From Macrosoma leucophasiata (Eukaryota; Arthropoda; Insecta; Lepidoptera; Hedylidae), in NCBI GenBank assembly GCA_036365455.1, contig JAWQUS010000004.1, positions 8,625,501-8,689,500 on the forward strand: a stretch of DNA of 64,000 bases, written 5' to 3'. The translations under genes were made by a program, and so were the position numbers. Positions 1 to 10,192 of the stretch are shown here, one piece after another; within the stretch, counting starts at the first letter, position 1, and each line of letters opens with the position of its first letter. Under the pieces are notes generated by a model. The model did no database searches. It had not been told where the DNA came from and saw only the letters and a list, made by a program, of their open reading frames with translations.

Positions 1-244
1 AGCTTTACTGAAGGTCAACCACAATAAGTTTCACGACTTCGTGACAAATCAAACTAATACCAGCCTTCTATGTTATGTATCCTTACGTACATTGGTTGCG
101 TTCATTGGTTGCGTTCTAGGATTCAGGACTTCTGAAGGAAAACGGACAATACAGGAATCTTGGGTTTCTTTTAATGGTACCATACCTCAGAAGGAAGAAA
201 TGGAACCCTTACAGGATCACTCATGAGTCTATCTGTCACAATAT

Positions 245-615
245 TTTTTTTCTCATGAATTGGCAATCAAGCGAACCGTTCAGTTTACATTGATGGTAAG
301 TAAAACGTAACCGGCAAATCGTGGGAGTTTGCGTGTATGCTTGAATGCATGCATTTACCTCTGCCTACCCCTTCGGGGATTATAGGCGTGAAGTTACGTA
401 AGTAATACTGTAGGCTATAAACATCTACATGAAACCTTTGTAGATGCGATTTCAATGTAGATGCGTGGTCACTCCTGAGGCCTAAGGTAGTATGCCTCTC
501 TGCCAGCAATTACAGCGCCGTATCTTAACTCCTGACCGAAACACGATAGTAGATTAAGTAATATGGTGATGACTACGCCTGCGAATTCAATCACTGGAGC
601 TCTACCACCAGTAAA
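245..615 (-). repeat. repA copy 1, interrupted by a LINE-tail-like insert
   Basis: repA is a roughly 290-bp interspersed family recurring at least 16 times in this window; its best copy is 41728-42022. I define its sense strand as the one ending in poly(A). Here the diagnostic blocks are the 'gatgcgt...cactcctgaggcctaagg' block near 450-485 and the terminal 'actggagctctaccacc' block near 592-610. About 100 bases at 300-400 do not belong to repA and contain the 'taccccttcgggga' motif of a LINE 3' tail also seen near 13560. Confidence 0.7.
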
Positions 616-879
616 ACGTTTTGGTATCAGCGCGTTGAACCAAACAAATTGATAAACATACTTTTCTGTTTTATGATACTCGTATAAATGTAGCATAGTT
701 AAAAGTTTATCGCAAATTATTATCTGCGGTAAATACACGTCATATTTTTTGAACGTGGAACCGCGGCAGAAACGCAGTTATAAACACAACTTTAGAGTTT
801 AGAGTATGGCATAAGTTAATATCTAAACTTCTTGAGCTCCGTTGCCTACCGTTGAGTGCGCTGCGCAAGGGAAACCAAA

Positions 880-1479
880 TTAGGGCTGTTGATAAAATAA
901 CGATATATCGAAATATCGATATTTTTGGAAATATCGATATTTATCATTATTTATCACCGATATTTTTATGGACATACATCCGATATGGAAACATAGATAT
1001 TGACACTAAATATTTTTTAATTTTTTTTTGCTTACTCCTCCTTTTGAACTTGTTTTTGGACCAAACAGAAGAGTTTGTTGTACGACTGCACGTTGAAGAT
1101 TTTGTTTATTCTCGCGCGTTTTCATTAAGTAACTAGCTGACCTGGCAAACTTTGTATTGCCTCAGAATGAAATAATGTGGCAAAGGTTTGATATATACGA
1201 ATTATTTGTATGGGAAAATGAAATTGTGTTTTTTACTATTCCTTTTCAATTTCTTCATATTTTCTTACCTTTTAAACCTTTCGTGGACTTCCGAAACTCA
1301 TTGAAAACCAAAATTAGCCAAATCGGTCATGCCGTTCTCGAGTTTTAGCGAGACTAACGAACAGCAATTGATTTTAATATATATAGATATTTTATACTAT
1401 ATAACATTTTAATTTTTTTTTTCGATATATATATCGAATTCCTATATTTATACTCAAAAAAAATATCAACAGCCCTGAG
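880..1479. mobile_element. Degenerate TIR element (MITE-like) rich in ATATCGATAT motifs
   Basis: The ends are inverted copies of AGGGCTGTTGATA (881-893 and 1466-1478). The interior near each end carries several ATATCGATAT-like words (900-950 and 1420-1435). There is no coding capacity. No clean target-site duplication is visible, so the superfamily is uncertain; TAGGG-type ends suggest hAT. A second repeat (1133-1391) is nested inside. Confidence 0.5.
1133..1391 (+). repeat. Nested interspersed repeat ending 'ctcgagttttagcgagac'
   Basis: Begins 'agctgacctggcaaac' and ends 'cgttctcgagttttagcgag' plus 'actaacgaacagcaatt'. From memory of lepidopteran genomes this is a common non-coding interspersed repeat; the window shows only this copy, so the call rests on recognition. 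It lies inside the 880-1479 TIR element and so inserted later. Confidence 0.45.
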
Positions 1480-1580
1480 CCTAACTTTTACCATATTAAA
1501 AGTGACGTAAATATCGTAGTAGTGTAACATACGAGTATATAGTGTAAAATTGTTTCACTTTAAAAGTAGAAGCTTATTGC

Positions 1581-1646
1581 AACGATTACATTAAGGAAGG
1601 TCGTGGTGAATATTTATTCACTATGACCTTACTTAATGTAATCGTT
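1581..1646. repeat. 66-nt near-perfect hairpin
   Basis: AACGATTACATTAAG at 1581-1595 pairs with CTTAATGTAATCGTT at 1632-1646. AAGGTC then pairs with GACCTT, and GTGAATA pairs with TATTCAC around a 2-nt loop, with only small internal mismatches. It may be a micro-MITE or a pre-miRNA-like fold; nothing in the sequence decides which. Confidence 0.6.
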
Positions 1647-1689
1647 CTCAAACAATGCATTTAATTTTATCCTTATCTCAATAATATTA

Positions 1690-1800
1690 ATCACAGAGGC
1701 AACTAATAAGGTCTCAGGGGCGCATCTGAATGTTGACCTCTGGTTTTTGCAATGTGAGCTGCAAGCTTGTTTGCCACTTTCCTTAGATAAAAAACCGGTC
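1690..1800 (+). repeat. repA copy 2, degenerate fragment
   Basis: Carries the 'cacagaggc...ctcagg...gcgcatctg' and 'gcttgtttgccac' blocks of repA, ending in an A-rich stretch. It is 3'-end only and diverged. Confidence 0.5.
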
Positions 1801-2120
1801 AAGTGCGTGTCGGGCCTTCTGCAGTTTTTAGGTTTGATTAAATTAATGCAATAAAAAAAAAATCTATGGAGTTGTTCAAAAATTTCGAGTATTACATTTG
1901 GTCGACTATTACTCGCAAACACATTTTTAAAAGATCTATTCAACGATATCCCACACCATATAAAAAAAACGAAAAATTACAAATTCATCCGCCCGTTACA
2001 TGTAGGAGAGGTACCCTAAATAATTTTATTTTTCATGGTTTTATTCTACCACGTTGTCGGCGTGATTAAGGCATATACTTGTGCCAAATTTCAAGTCTCT
2101 AGTACCAATAGTTTTTACAC
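1793..2120 (+). repeat. Widespread lepidopteran repeat ('gtgcgtgtcgggcc' type)
   Basis: Contains in order 'aagtgcgtgtcgggcc', 'gtcgactattactcg', 'aggtaccctaaataatttt' and 'ttgtcggcgtgatt'. I recognise this order from a repeat common in moth and butterfly genomes. There is no open reading frame of note. The 67-residue frame at 1866-2069 lies wholly inside it and is not a gene. Confidence 0.5.
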
Positions 2121-2317
2121 ACCTGCATATTACACAGTATTTTGAACACCTGCACATATATATAGCTGTTTAAGTAATCTATTTCTTTTTTATCCATCTG
2201 TTCCATCCACAAAACTCTAAATTCCTGTTTCTGTGGTATTCATTTATTTTTCGTATAAAAGACATCAACGCGCTATAAACATGTATGATTACAAATACGA
2301 TGAAGTTCAATTTTATT

Positions 2318-2372
2318 TTATTTTTTATGTCAAGAAGTGGCAAACAAGCATTCAGTTTATATTGGAGGTTAG
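2318..2372 (-). repeat. repA fragment (3' end only)
   Basis: 'gtggcaaacaagcattcagt' preceded by T-rich DNA matches the poly(A) end of repA in antisense. It is a short remnant directly upstream of a long copy. Confidence 0.45.
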
Positions 2373-2403
2373 TACTCATTTTGTGCCTGTAAATATCCAT
2401 ATA

Positions 2404-2714
2404 TTTTTACTGGTGGAAGAGCTCCAGTGACGGAGCTCACGGGCATAGGCACCACCGCAATACCTAATATACTTGCCGCTAAATGGTAGTGTTCAGCACT
2501 ATCGTGTTCCGGTCAAGTGGTAATGTACGGCCCTGTAATTTCCGGCACAGAGGCTACAATATATACCACTTTAGGTCTCAGGAGTGGCAACGCATCTGCA
2601 TTTTGACCTTGGACTTTTTGTGGGTGTCTATAGGCTGCAGTCATCACTTACATCAGTCATACGTACATCAATGTGAACTGCATGCTTGTTTGCCACATCC
2701 ATAACATAAAAAAA
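2404..2714 (+). repeat. repA copy 3, nearly complete
   Basis: Runs from 'tttttactggtgg' through 'gagctccagtgacggagctc', 'ttgccgctaaatggtagtg', 'gtacggccctgtaatttccg' and 'tgggtgtctataggctgcag' to a poly(A) at 2707-2714. The poly(A) end shows it is a retroposon-type repeat (SINE, or the 3' end of a LINE). Confidence 0.75.
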
Positions 2715-2974
2715 ATGAAACCGGAGATTTCAATGTAGATGCGTTGCCACTCCTGAGGCCTAATATATACCTCTGTGCCAAAAATTACACGGCCATACAT
2801 TACCACCTGTTCGGAACACAATAGTGATGAACATTACCATTTAGCTGAATGTAGATTAGGCAAGTATAGGTCCCTATCTATACTTAACCTAACCCTTACG
2901 CAGGTACCCCTGTAGGCCTGTAGGCTCCACCAGTCACCTCGCAAGATTCGTCACTGGAGCTTTACCGCCAGTAA
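2715..2974 (-). repeat. repA copy 4, inverted against copy 3
   Basis: Abuts copy 3 tail to tail. It holds the same blocks in reverse ('gatgcgttgccactcctgag', 'acattaccacctg', 'tcactggagctttaccgcc'), with an insert of about 40 bp near 2870-2915. The pair forms an imperfect inverted repeat of about 570 bp. Confidence 0.7.
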
Positions 2975-3769
2975 AATGGTGTAAAAATATATTTGAAACC
3001 TAATGAAAGTAAATAATAAAATTATTTTGGGTTGTTAAAATACGAGTACGTCAACTTCCGTATTTAACTCGTAATCTGTCAGAGTAATGTACACATTAGA
3101 CCTTGCAAATCAAAAACGGTTCGAATTTTATGTTTCATTTGGTAGACTTTTTATAAATTCAGTTTTGGAGTAGCGTGTGCCAATATTCTGTGTTTTTGAG
3201 ACAGTCAGCAGTCAAGCTTGGCAATATAATGGCGGAACACCATAGGTACATACAGAAGATGACATTTTTGAGATGAAAACTTAAGCGGCGTTGTACACTT
3301 TTTGTTTTGGTGGGAAATGTTAAACTCACGTCAGAATATGTGACCTGATCGAATAAATTTAATAATATAATATATTAAATTTATTCGCGGCATAAATTTA
3401 TGCCTACGCCTGCTATTTCATTTAGGCGACGCAGGGCCCTTGCGCGAATGTTTGTATGTTGTGTCAAGCGCGGCAGCGTTAATATTCAAGTTTTCTGCTG
3501 GCACTCTCGGGGTGCAAAACTTACCGTTTGTGTAAATGTGTTTGACAATTTAATTCAAATAAAGCCTGTAAACGACATGAAACACCGGCGGCTCTTAAAA
3601 ACTGAGAAAAGTAGGTTACCACAGTCAAGCAGTCTAAAGAAAACGAACATGTTAGTGCTTTTACTGTCAACACGGAAAAAAGTTTCAATTGACAGCAAAA
3701 TCCCCATTTACAAAATGATCCGCCATTTATTGAATTCATTTGTTACATTAAATGTGATAATTGAAGAAC
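2975..3769. other. No gene recognised; one AT palindrome
   Basis: Holds no recognisable gene. At 3350-3387 CGAATAAATTTAATA pairs with TATTAAATTTATTCG. A 133-residue frame at 3400-3801 has no recognisable domain and no exon signals. The segment near 3634-3657 shares about 24 identical bases ('cagtctaaagaaaacgaa'...) with 18150-18173, marking another low-copy repeat. Confidence 0.4.
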
Positions 3770-3912
3770 CTCTCTCCCGATTTTATGCAAAATTCACATA
3801 AACTATCCACTAAATAGTCCGAACAAAGCCCAAACATTTGGTTGGATAGAATAGCCCGTTCTTGAGTTATAAAATTACAACGAAAAGTGGCTTTGATTTT
3901 TATATATAAAGA
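3770..3912 (+). repeat. Interspersed repeat fragment
   Basis: 'cgttcttgagttataaaatt' and 'agtggctttgatttttatat' followed by 'ataaagat' resemble a common lepidopteran non-coding repeat from memory. There is a single copy here. Confidence 0.35.
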
Positions 3913-4209
3913 TAAGATAAAAAATGAAATGTTTTTATATAACGTATAAATTAAATGTAGGTACATACTTATCATAAGTAGCATTTTATGTGCCAAAAAA
4001 AAACCTGTTTTCTTCCTGTTACATAATACATGAATATAACTAATAATTTCATGTTTATTTTATTAGCGCTATTCAGAAAATTGGACAATGAAAAATATAT
4101 GTTTTTAAAAACGTTTCGTTTAATAGAAACCTTGACTAAATAAAACCAAACCTCACTAAGCCTTGACGTTTTTTTCAAAGTACACACTATATGTTATCTA
4201 TATACATAA

Positions 4210-4974
4210 GGTTGGGGAAAAAGTTTCTTCGCATTTTTTAAGATAATTCAAAACATTTTTTAACAAAGTTTATTTAAATTTAACTAAAGTACGTATGTAC
4301 CATTTTGTTCGATAACCTTTTGCCATCTTGTAGGTAGGGACATGATTTCATTGCTATAAAAATTTTGGGACTTCTCATCAAAATACCGCGACAAGTGGAT
4401 TTGGCAGTCCTCTCGTGATGTTAACCTAACATTGCATAAAGAATTCTGAAGAGACCGAAACAGGTGGAAATCTGAAGGTGCAAGGTCAGGACTATACGGC
4501 GGATGCATTAACACCTCCCAGCCAAACTCTCTTAATTTTTACTGAGTGGCTATAGATGTGTGAGGTCTAGCGTTATCATGATGAAACACCACAGAAGGGG
4601 TGTCCTTCTGTTGATCAATTCCGGCCGCTTTCTCTCAACTTCTTGCTTTAATCTCATCAGTTTTTCGCAGTAGAGTTCAGAATCGATAGTCCTGCCTGGT
4701 GGTAATAGCTCATAATGAATAATGCCCTTCCAATCCCACCACACACACAACATCACCTTATTGCGAGTTAACCCGGGTTTCGCCACAGTCTGTAAAGCCT
4801 GACCGGCCTTTGACCACGACCTTTTTCGCACGTTCTTGTCGTACGTGATCCACTTTTCATCACCAGTTATCAGCTTCTTTAAAAATGATTCGGTTTCATT
4901 ACGTCGTAACAAAGAATCACAAATGAGTACACGGTTTATAGGTTTCTTTCAGTGAGCTCGTGAGGTACCCAAAT
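4210..4974 (-). mobile_element. mariner element, 5'-truncated, dead transposase
   Basis: The 3' terminal inverted repeat (GGTTGGGGAAAAAG read on + at 4210) is intact. Reading inward on the minus strand come pieces of a mariner transposase. The first catalytic region (TGDEKWITYD) and WWDWKGIIHYELLPPGRTI are in one frame. A short insertion near 4590-4605 then breaks the frame, and HPPYSPDLAPSDFHLF and the C-terminus follow. Compared with the full-length copy at 33928-35222, about the first 520 bases are missing. Homology stops at about 4974, where the minisatellite begins. It is non-functional; the D,D34D layout with a YSPDLAP motif identifies the mariner family. Confidence 0.9.
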
Positions 4975-5616
4975 TTTGAGATACCGAGCTTCCCGACATC
5001 GAGCTTCCCGTCGCCGAGCGTCCCGACGGCGAGCGTCCCGACGCCGTGCGTCCCGACGCCGAACGTCCCGACGTCGAGCGTCCCGACGTCGAGCGTCCCG
5101 ACGCCGAGCGTCCCGACGCCGAGCGTCCCGACGCCGAGCGCCCCGACTCCGAGCGTCCCGAAGCCGGGCGTCCCGACGCCGAGCGTCCCGACGCCGATCG
5201 TCCCGAAGGCGAGCGTCCCGACGCCCTGCGTCCCGACGCCCAGCGTCCCGACGCCCAGCGTCCCGACGCCCAGCGTCCCGGCGCCCAGCGTCCCGGCGCC
5301 CAGCGTCCCGACGCCCAGCGTCCCGACGCCCAGCGTCCCGGCGGCCAGCGTCCCGACGGCCAGCGTACCGACGGCCAGCGTCCCGACGCCCAGCGTCCCG
5401 ACGCCGAGCGTCCCGACGCCCTGCGTCCCGACGCCCAGCGTCCCGACGCCCAGCGTCCCGACGCCCAGCGTCCCGACGCCCAGCGTCCCGACGCCCAGCG
5501 TCCCGACGCCCAGCGTCCCGACGCCCAGCGTCCCGACGCCCAGCGTCCCGACGCCCAGCGTCCCGACGCCCAGCGTCCCGACGCCCAGCGTCCCGACGCC
5601 CTGCGTCCCGACGCCA
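4975..5616. repeat. GC-rich 15-bp minisatellite, about 42 units
   Basis: A tandem array of the unit GCGTCCCGACGCCCA and variants, without gaps, in a strongly AT-rich region. The left half favours GAGCGTCCCGACGCC and the right half CAGCGTCCCGACGCC. The last dozen units are identical and the left edge is most diverged. Because 15 is a multiple of 3 and the unit lacks stops, several frames on both strands are open for over 200 codons (for example VPTPS, RPDAQ and GVGTL repeats). I do not regard these as genes: no start context, splice signal or non-repeat domain goes with them. The array replaces the missing 5' part of the mariner. Confidence 0.95.
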
Positions 5617-5907
5617 TACATACCTACCCTAAAATTGTAACAAAATGGCCGAAACTGCTAACACCAATTTATCCTCAATTGGCGTGCGTTTGTCTCATAA
5701 AAAACTATGAAACGGATTAACTGATTCCCATTAATTATGTTGTGTACATAACAGTCATTACAAATGGCTTAGGAATGCCACAAATACACAATTGGACCAA
5801 TAGGTGGCACTACAATTAGTTGGATAAAGTCAGCCGAGTCCATTTTCTGAAATTAGAATTAACACGTTAAGTTACCCGACGATATATATTTTTTTTTATT
5901 ATTGCAT
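5617..5907. other. No feature recognised
   Basis: AT-rich single-copy-looking DNA between the minisatellite and the next repeat. I see no gene or element ends in it. Confidence 0.4.
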
Positions 5908-6265
5908 CGCTATTTCTCATATTTGTTTTTATATTATTTCGCATTAATACATGCTTCTGAAATATATTTTATTTTTAAAGAGGTAGGTCGCGAGTTTGAG
6001 TCTCGCCTGAAGTCATATTTTTCTTTCCATTTTTCTTTAAAAATAAAATTACTCATATTGCCAGTGTCAAGTAAAACGATATTTCTTTTTTATTTAAGCA
6101 GCGTAAAAGTTAGTTTAATATATAGTCAGTCAATTATTTATTAAGTATGTCAGTCAAGTGAGTTACAGTCAAGTTATTCGAGTAAAGCGATGGCTACTTT
6201 ACCAGAACATTTACCATGAAGTCTTGGAGACAACCTGAAAGGTCGTGTTTTCGCACTGTTATTGA
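5908..6265 (-). repeat. repC copy 1 (inverted partner at 19934-20385)
   Basis: Shares blocks with 19934-20385 in opposite orientation: 'gccagtgtcaagtaaaacga', 'aagcagcgtaaaagtta', 'cagtcaagttattcgagtaa' and 'gcgatggctactttaccaga'. It is non-coding. A Box-B-like word 'gagtttgagtctcgcc' at about 5992-6007 hints at tRNA-like ancestry, but that is weak. Confidence 0.6.
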
Positions 6266-6370
6266 CGATATTAACAGAATAAGAAATTCATTTATTAATT
6301 TAGGGTGACAGGCACCTCTTATGACATGTCAAAGCAAAGAAAATAAATTAAAGTTTAACAAAATTGTTAA
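6262..6370 (-). mobile_element. LINE 3'-end fragment
   Basis: On the minus strand this reads '...gtcataagaggtgcctgtca' followed by 'ccctaaattaataaatgaat'. It matches the 3' end of the LINE at 49636-50500, which ends 'gtgtctgtcaccctaaatta' and 'ataaatgag'. It is a 5'-truncated scrap. Confidence 0.5.
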
Positions 6371-7280
6371 ACATGTCAAAACAAGCTAAAAAAATATCTA
6401 TAGTCAAGAATATCACTAAAATAAAACGAAATATAATCTATACTTATAATAAAACTGTAGAAGTGTTAATTCTGTACATTAAAAATATTGAAAGTAATAA
6501 ATACACTTATAATAAAACTGTAGAAGTAGTAATTCTGTACATTAAAAATATTTAAAAAATAAATACCAGGGGATGTTACTAGATATTTAGATTTCGGGAG
6601 CGTCGAAATGCTTTTTTAAAAATTAAACTAAATCTATTAGACAAAATCAGAAGCTATAATTTACGTCTAGACCTTACAGAGATTGATGCAAGAGTAACTT
6701 AAAACTACGACTCTTAAGACTAGCAGACAATAACATCCTCGCACGGGAGGTCTTGATGATCGAGAATAACGCGAACGCTGTGTCAGCTCGGCCACCGTGC
6801 GAGTGCAAGCTTATCATAATACCTTATACTATATGGGGTACGGGCAGAGCTCTAACATAACTAGATCGATACCGAACCCAAATATATTATGTGATTAGAA
6901 ACATTTTTGTCTGTCTGTCTGTTTGTTCAAGCATCACATGAAAACTACCGGTCCGATTAAAATGAAACTTGGTATGATTATACTTTAACCTTTGGCGCAC
7001 AATACAGCGTTCTTTTTATCCCGGAAAAATGTCTGTTTGTCTGTGTGTTTGTGTACCCTCATTTCAGAAACGGCTTATGCGATTTGCGGTTTTCACTAAT
7101 ATCTTGTGGTAAGTTTCACTTAACATTTAGTGTTTGTTTCTTGGGAATTCGGTGCAGAAATAAAAAAGTTATGTCAATTTAAAGAATCATATCGAATATT
7201 TTTATCTTATTTTAGTTCTATCTTTTAGGAGGTTTCGTACCTAAAAGGTAAAAACGGATCCTACGGATTACTAATCCTCC

Positions 7281-7323
7281 GCTGTCTGTCTGTCTGTCCG
7301 TCCGTCCGTCCGTCTGTCTGTCA
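7281..7323. repeat. (CTGT)n/(CCGT)n microsatellite
   Basis: Short tandem CTGT and CCGT units belonging to the Helitron body. The same tract recurs at 11386-11419 in the second Helitron. Confidence 0.85.
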
Positions 7324-7499
7324 CCAGGTTGAATCTCATAAATAGTGATATCTAGAAAGCAAACAAGAACAAAATTAATTATTTAAAAATAAGCAAATGA
7401 AAATGTTAGGGGGTACAAGGGGGCATACAATAAACGTCCTTTTTTTTTGGATCGATAATAACGGTATCAAGTAGACGCTTAAATTTGAATTTAAATTTG

Positions 7500-7795
7500 T
7501 CAGGTGGAGTGGCATTGGTGGCGTTGGTGTCGTTGGTGTCATGGTATCGTTGGTGGCGTTGGTAGTTGTGGTGGTTTTTAGTGGCGATGGAGGCATTGGT
7601 GACGTTGGGTGTGTTGTTGGTAGTTTGGATGCGTTGGTGGCATTGGTGGCACTGGTGGCGTTTGTGGCGTTTGTGGTGGTGGCGGTGGTGGAGGTGGTAG
7701 TGGTGACAGTGGTAGTGGTGATGGTGGAGGTGGTGACGATGGTGACAATGGTGGTGATGGTGGTGGTGGTGGTGGTGTTGGTGGCATTAGGTTAA
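7500..7795. repeat. Imperfect (GGT)n-type trinucleotide tract
   Basis: About 300 bases made almost wholly of GGTGGC, GTTGGT and GTGGTG units on the plus strand, ending in a run of GGT. Strong G/C strand asymmetry gives open frames on both strands (Val/Gly-rich plus, Pro-rich minus), which I treat as artefacts. It lies inside the Helitron. Confidence 0.85.
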
Positions 7796-7941
7796 AAATG
7801 CACAACGTTAATATTAAATTTTTCACTTCTGTCGGCTTTCTTTTTACGGAGTGCATATTTATTATGTATAGATCTATCTTGCATCTTTCGTTCTCTGTTA
7901 GTAGCACTAATTGACTGAAACTTTACAAAACTTTATGATAA

Positions 7942-9914
7942 TTGTCTATAAAAAAATATAATGCAAAGCGCCGCTACATCTTTGAAAATGTGTTACACTC
8001 TTCCCCGGCAGACGTATGGAAGTTTATTAAATCACTTGGTTTTTGTCAGTCCCATCCTAAGCTAACAACCCTTAATTTTTCTCTTCTTGATCTTAATCGA
8101 CATTTTTCTAATACTTCTACGCATGTAATCAACTTTTCCCTACAGACTGCTGATTTTCCTTCAATTTGGCGTAAATCTTTTATTATCCCTCTACCTAAAA
8201 CCTCTGTACCCATTCTAGTTAGTCATTTTCGCCCTATCTCGATTCTTCCGTTTCTCTCAAAAGTTTTGGAAGCCATAGTTCATAAGCAATTCTCCATGTT
8301 TATTTTCCAAAACAATTTTATTTCAGAATATCAATCCGGTTTTCGCCCTGGCCACAGCACATCCACTGCCCTTCTCAAAGTAATTGAGGATATTAGATCC
8401 GGTATGGAATATGGTCAACTCACTGTTCTAGTATTAATTGATTTTTCAAACGCGTTTAATACCGTTGATCATGACATCTTACTCGCGATTCTTTCACACG
8501 TAGGGACTTCATCCCTGGTGCTGGAATGGTTCTCGTCTTATCTTCGTGGTCGTCAGCAGGCGGTGCGCCATAGCCAAGAACTTTCTGACTGGTATAGCTT
8601 TGCGACTGGCGTACCACAAGGCGGAATACTCTCTCCTCTCCTTTTTGCTATATTCATCAATGTTCTTACTTCTTATCTTCGTGGCTCTTACCATCTGTAT
8701 ACGGATGATTTTCAAATTTACGCCCAAGCTGATTCTTCCAGTCTTAACGAGGCCATTTGTATCGTGAATAACGATCTTATCGCAATTTCAGAATGGTCGC
8801 ATAAAGGCATTCAAGTTAATATAAATAAATGTCAGGCAATAATTATTGGTAGCAATCATCATATAAAAAAATTGGATTTTAGTAATTTACCGCCAGTATT
8901 ATTCGAAAATACAAACATTCCTTTTTCAAGTTGTGTCAAAAATTTAGGTTTGTATGTGGATTCTTGTCTAAATTGGAATAAACAAGTAACATCAATTAGC
9001 CAAACCACCATCGCCTCGCTGCGCTCTCTCTACAGGCTGAAAAACTTTTTACCTTCCAGTACCAAAACCAAACCATTCTCGTGCAATCTCTTGTTGTCCC
9101 TATGATCGATTACGCAGATGTTTGTTGCTCAAACATGTCTCTACAACTTCTGAACAAACTGGATCGTTTGCTAAATAACTGTATCCGATTTATTTATGGC
9201 CTTCGTAAATTTGACCATATCACATCTCACCGTTCCAAACTCAATTGGCTTCCCATCCATCAGAGAAGACATTTAAGGATTCTCTGTTTACTGTTCTCTA
9301 TTATTAACGATCCTTGTTCTCCGCATTATCTAAAAAGAAAGCTTAATTTTCTGGGCGATTCTCGCGATTACACTCTTTGTTGATCAGCTAACCTGATCCT
9401 ACAAACATGTTCTCACAATACTGGTTTCATGTCCAAATCATTCGCAATTACAGCAATAAAACTCTGGAACAAGCTACCTCTTGACATTCGGAAATCTACT
9501 AGCAAATTTATTTTCAAGCGAAGAACTAAAGATTATCTTTTGGCGTCCCTTAAATAATATCTTTATCATACATTAATTTCGTCACCGCTATAGATATTTA
9601 TTATAAGTTATATTTATTCTAAGTATACATATTTATGTATTTGTAATATAAGGTATATACTTATTTATTGTATAATAATATTTATTATTAATCTATTCAA
9701 GTGTATTTATTTTTGTAGAGATATTACTTTATTAACGTTTTGTATATTTATATAAATTAATATTGTTAGTTTCGTAATAACTATCATTGGTTATTTATCT
9801 TGCACCTCTACATTTTCTTTTCTCACAACCCCAAGGTTGACTGTAAGAGAATGCCTAGTGGCATTGAGTCCGCCATATGTATAAATTACATAGAAGTGTA
9901 AATAAATAAATAAT
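7942..9914 (+). pseudogene. CR1/jockey-type LINE, 5'-truncated reverse transcriptase, frameshifted
   Basis: A long frame (7942-9105) carries the reverse-transcriptase blocks in order: FRPISILPFLSKVLEAI, FRPGHSTSTALLKVIEDI, LIDFSNAFNTVDH, GVPQGGILSPLLFAIFIN, the active-site box as YTDD rather than the usual YADD/FADD, and VKNLGLYVDSCLNW. A frameshift near 9066-9100 moves the C-terminal part (PMIDYADVCC, LNWLPIHQRRHLRILCLLF) to a second frame that stops at 9381. A last piece (FAITAIKLWNKLPLDIRKS) lies at 9428-9510. The 3' UTR ends with 'ccaaggttgactg', 'gcattgagtccgccat' and an AATAAATAAATAA tail near 9900-9914. The N-terminal part and any endonuclease are missing. It is inserted within the Helitron. 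Confidence 0.88.
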
Positions 9915-10192
9915 GCATAGAAGATTAAAATGGCCTTTTCGAAAATACGGTTCAGCGTAGGATGGACGTTTGTAGGTAGGTAACACGACTGAGTGTTTAA
10001 ACACATAATTAGCAATTTTTCACAATCTCAGCAGCCTGTGTGCTTTTATCCCCGATGGCCATACGTCTAATATCGTGTACAGAGAAGCATATTGTACAAT
10101 AGATTTTTTTAGATACCCAAAATTTATATCCAAAAGCGATGCCCAAAGTCCCTGTCACTATTCCACGCGAACAAAGTCGCAGGCACCGCTAG

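Larger units (their letters stand above)
6437..10192 (+). mobile_element. Helitron, non-autonomous, with nested LINE
   Basis: The 5' end is TCTATACTTATAATAAAAC preceded by A. The 3' end is 'gtcgcaggcaccgctag' followed by T. That is the expected 5'-TC / CTAG-3' structure inserted between A and T, with no target duplication. The first 900 bases match the second Helitron (10870-11480): 'ctaccggtccgatta', 'gaaacttggtatgattatac' and (CTGT)n blocks. The first 80 bases are partly duplicated in tandem (6440-6553). A GGT-rich tract (7500-7795) and a LINE (7942-9914) lie inside. There is no Rep/helicase coding region, so it depends on another element. Confidence 0.7.

Noticed and set aside
1..244. Short plus-strand frame at 41-226
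   Set aside because: Begins at GTG with no recognisable sequence; too short to support, and nothing else is seen in this stretch.
3400..3801. 133-residue plus-strand frame starting MPTPAISFRRRR
   Set aside because: No recognisable domain, no exon signals, and overlap with repeat sequence at its end.
4917..5720. Long open frames of 217-234 residues with pentapeptide repeats on both strands
   Set aside because: They are reading frames of a 15-bp tandem array; no non-repeat domain, splice site or promoter goes with them, and several frames are equally open.
7541..7907. Val/Gly-rich plus-strand and Pro-rich minus-strand frames
   Set aside because: Products of the skewed GGT tract inside a Helitron, not genes.
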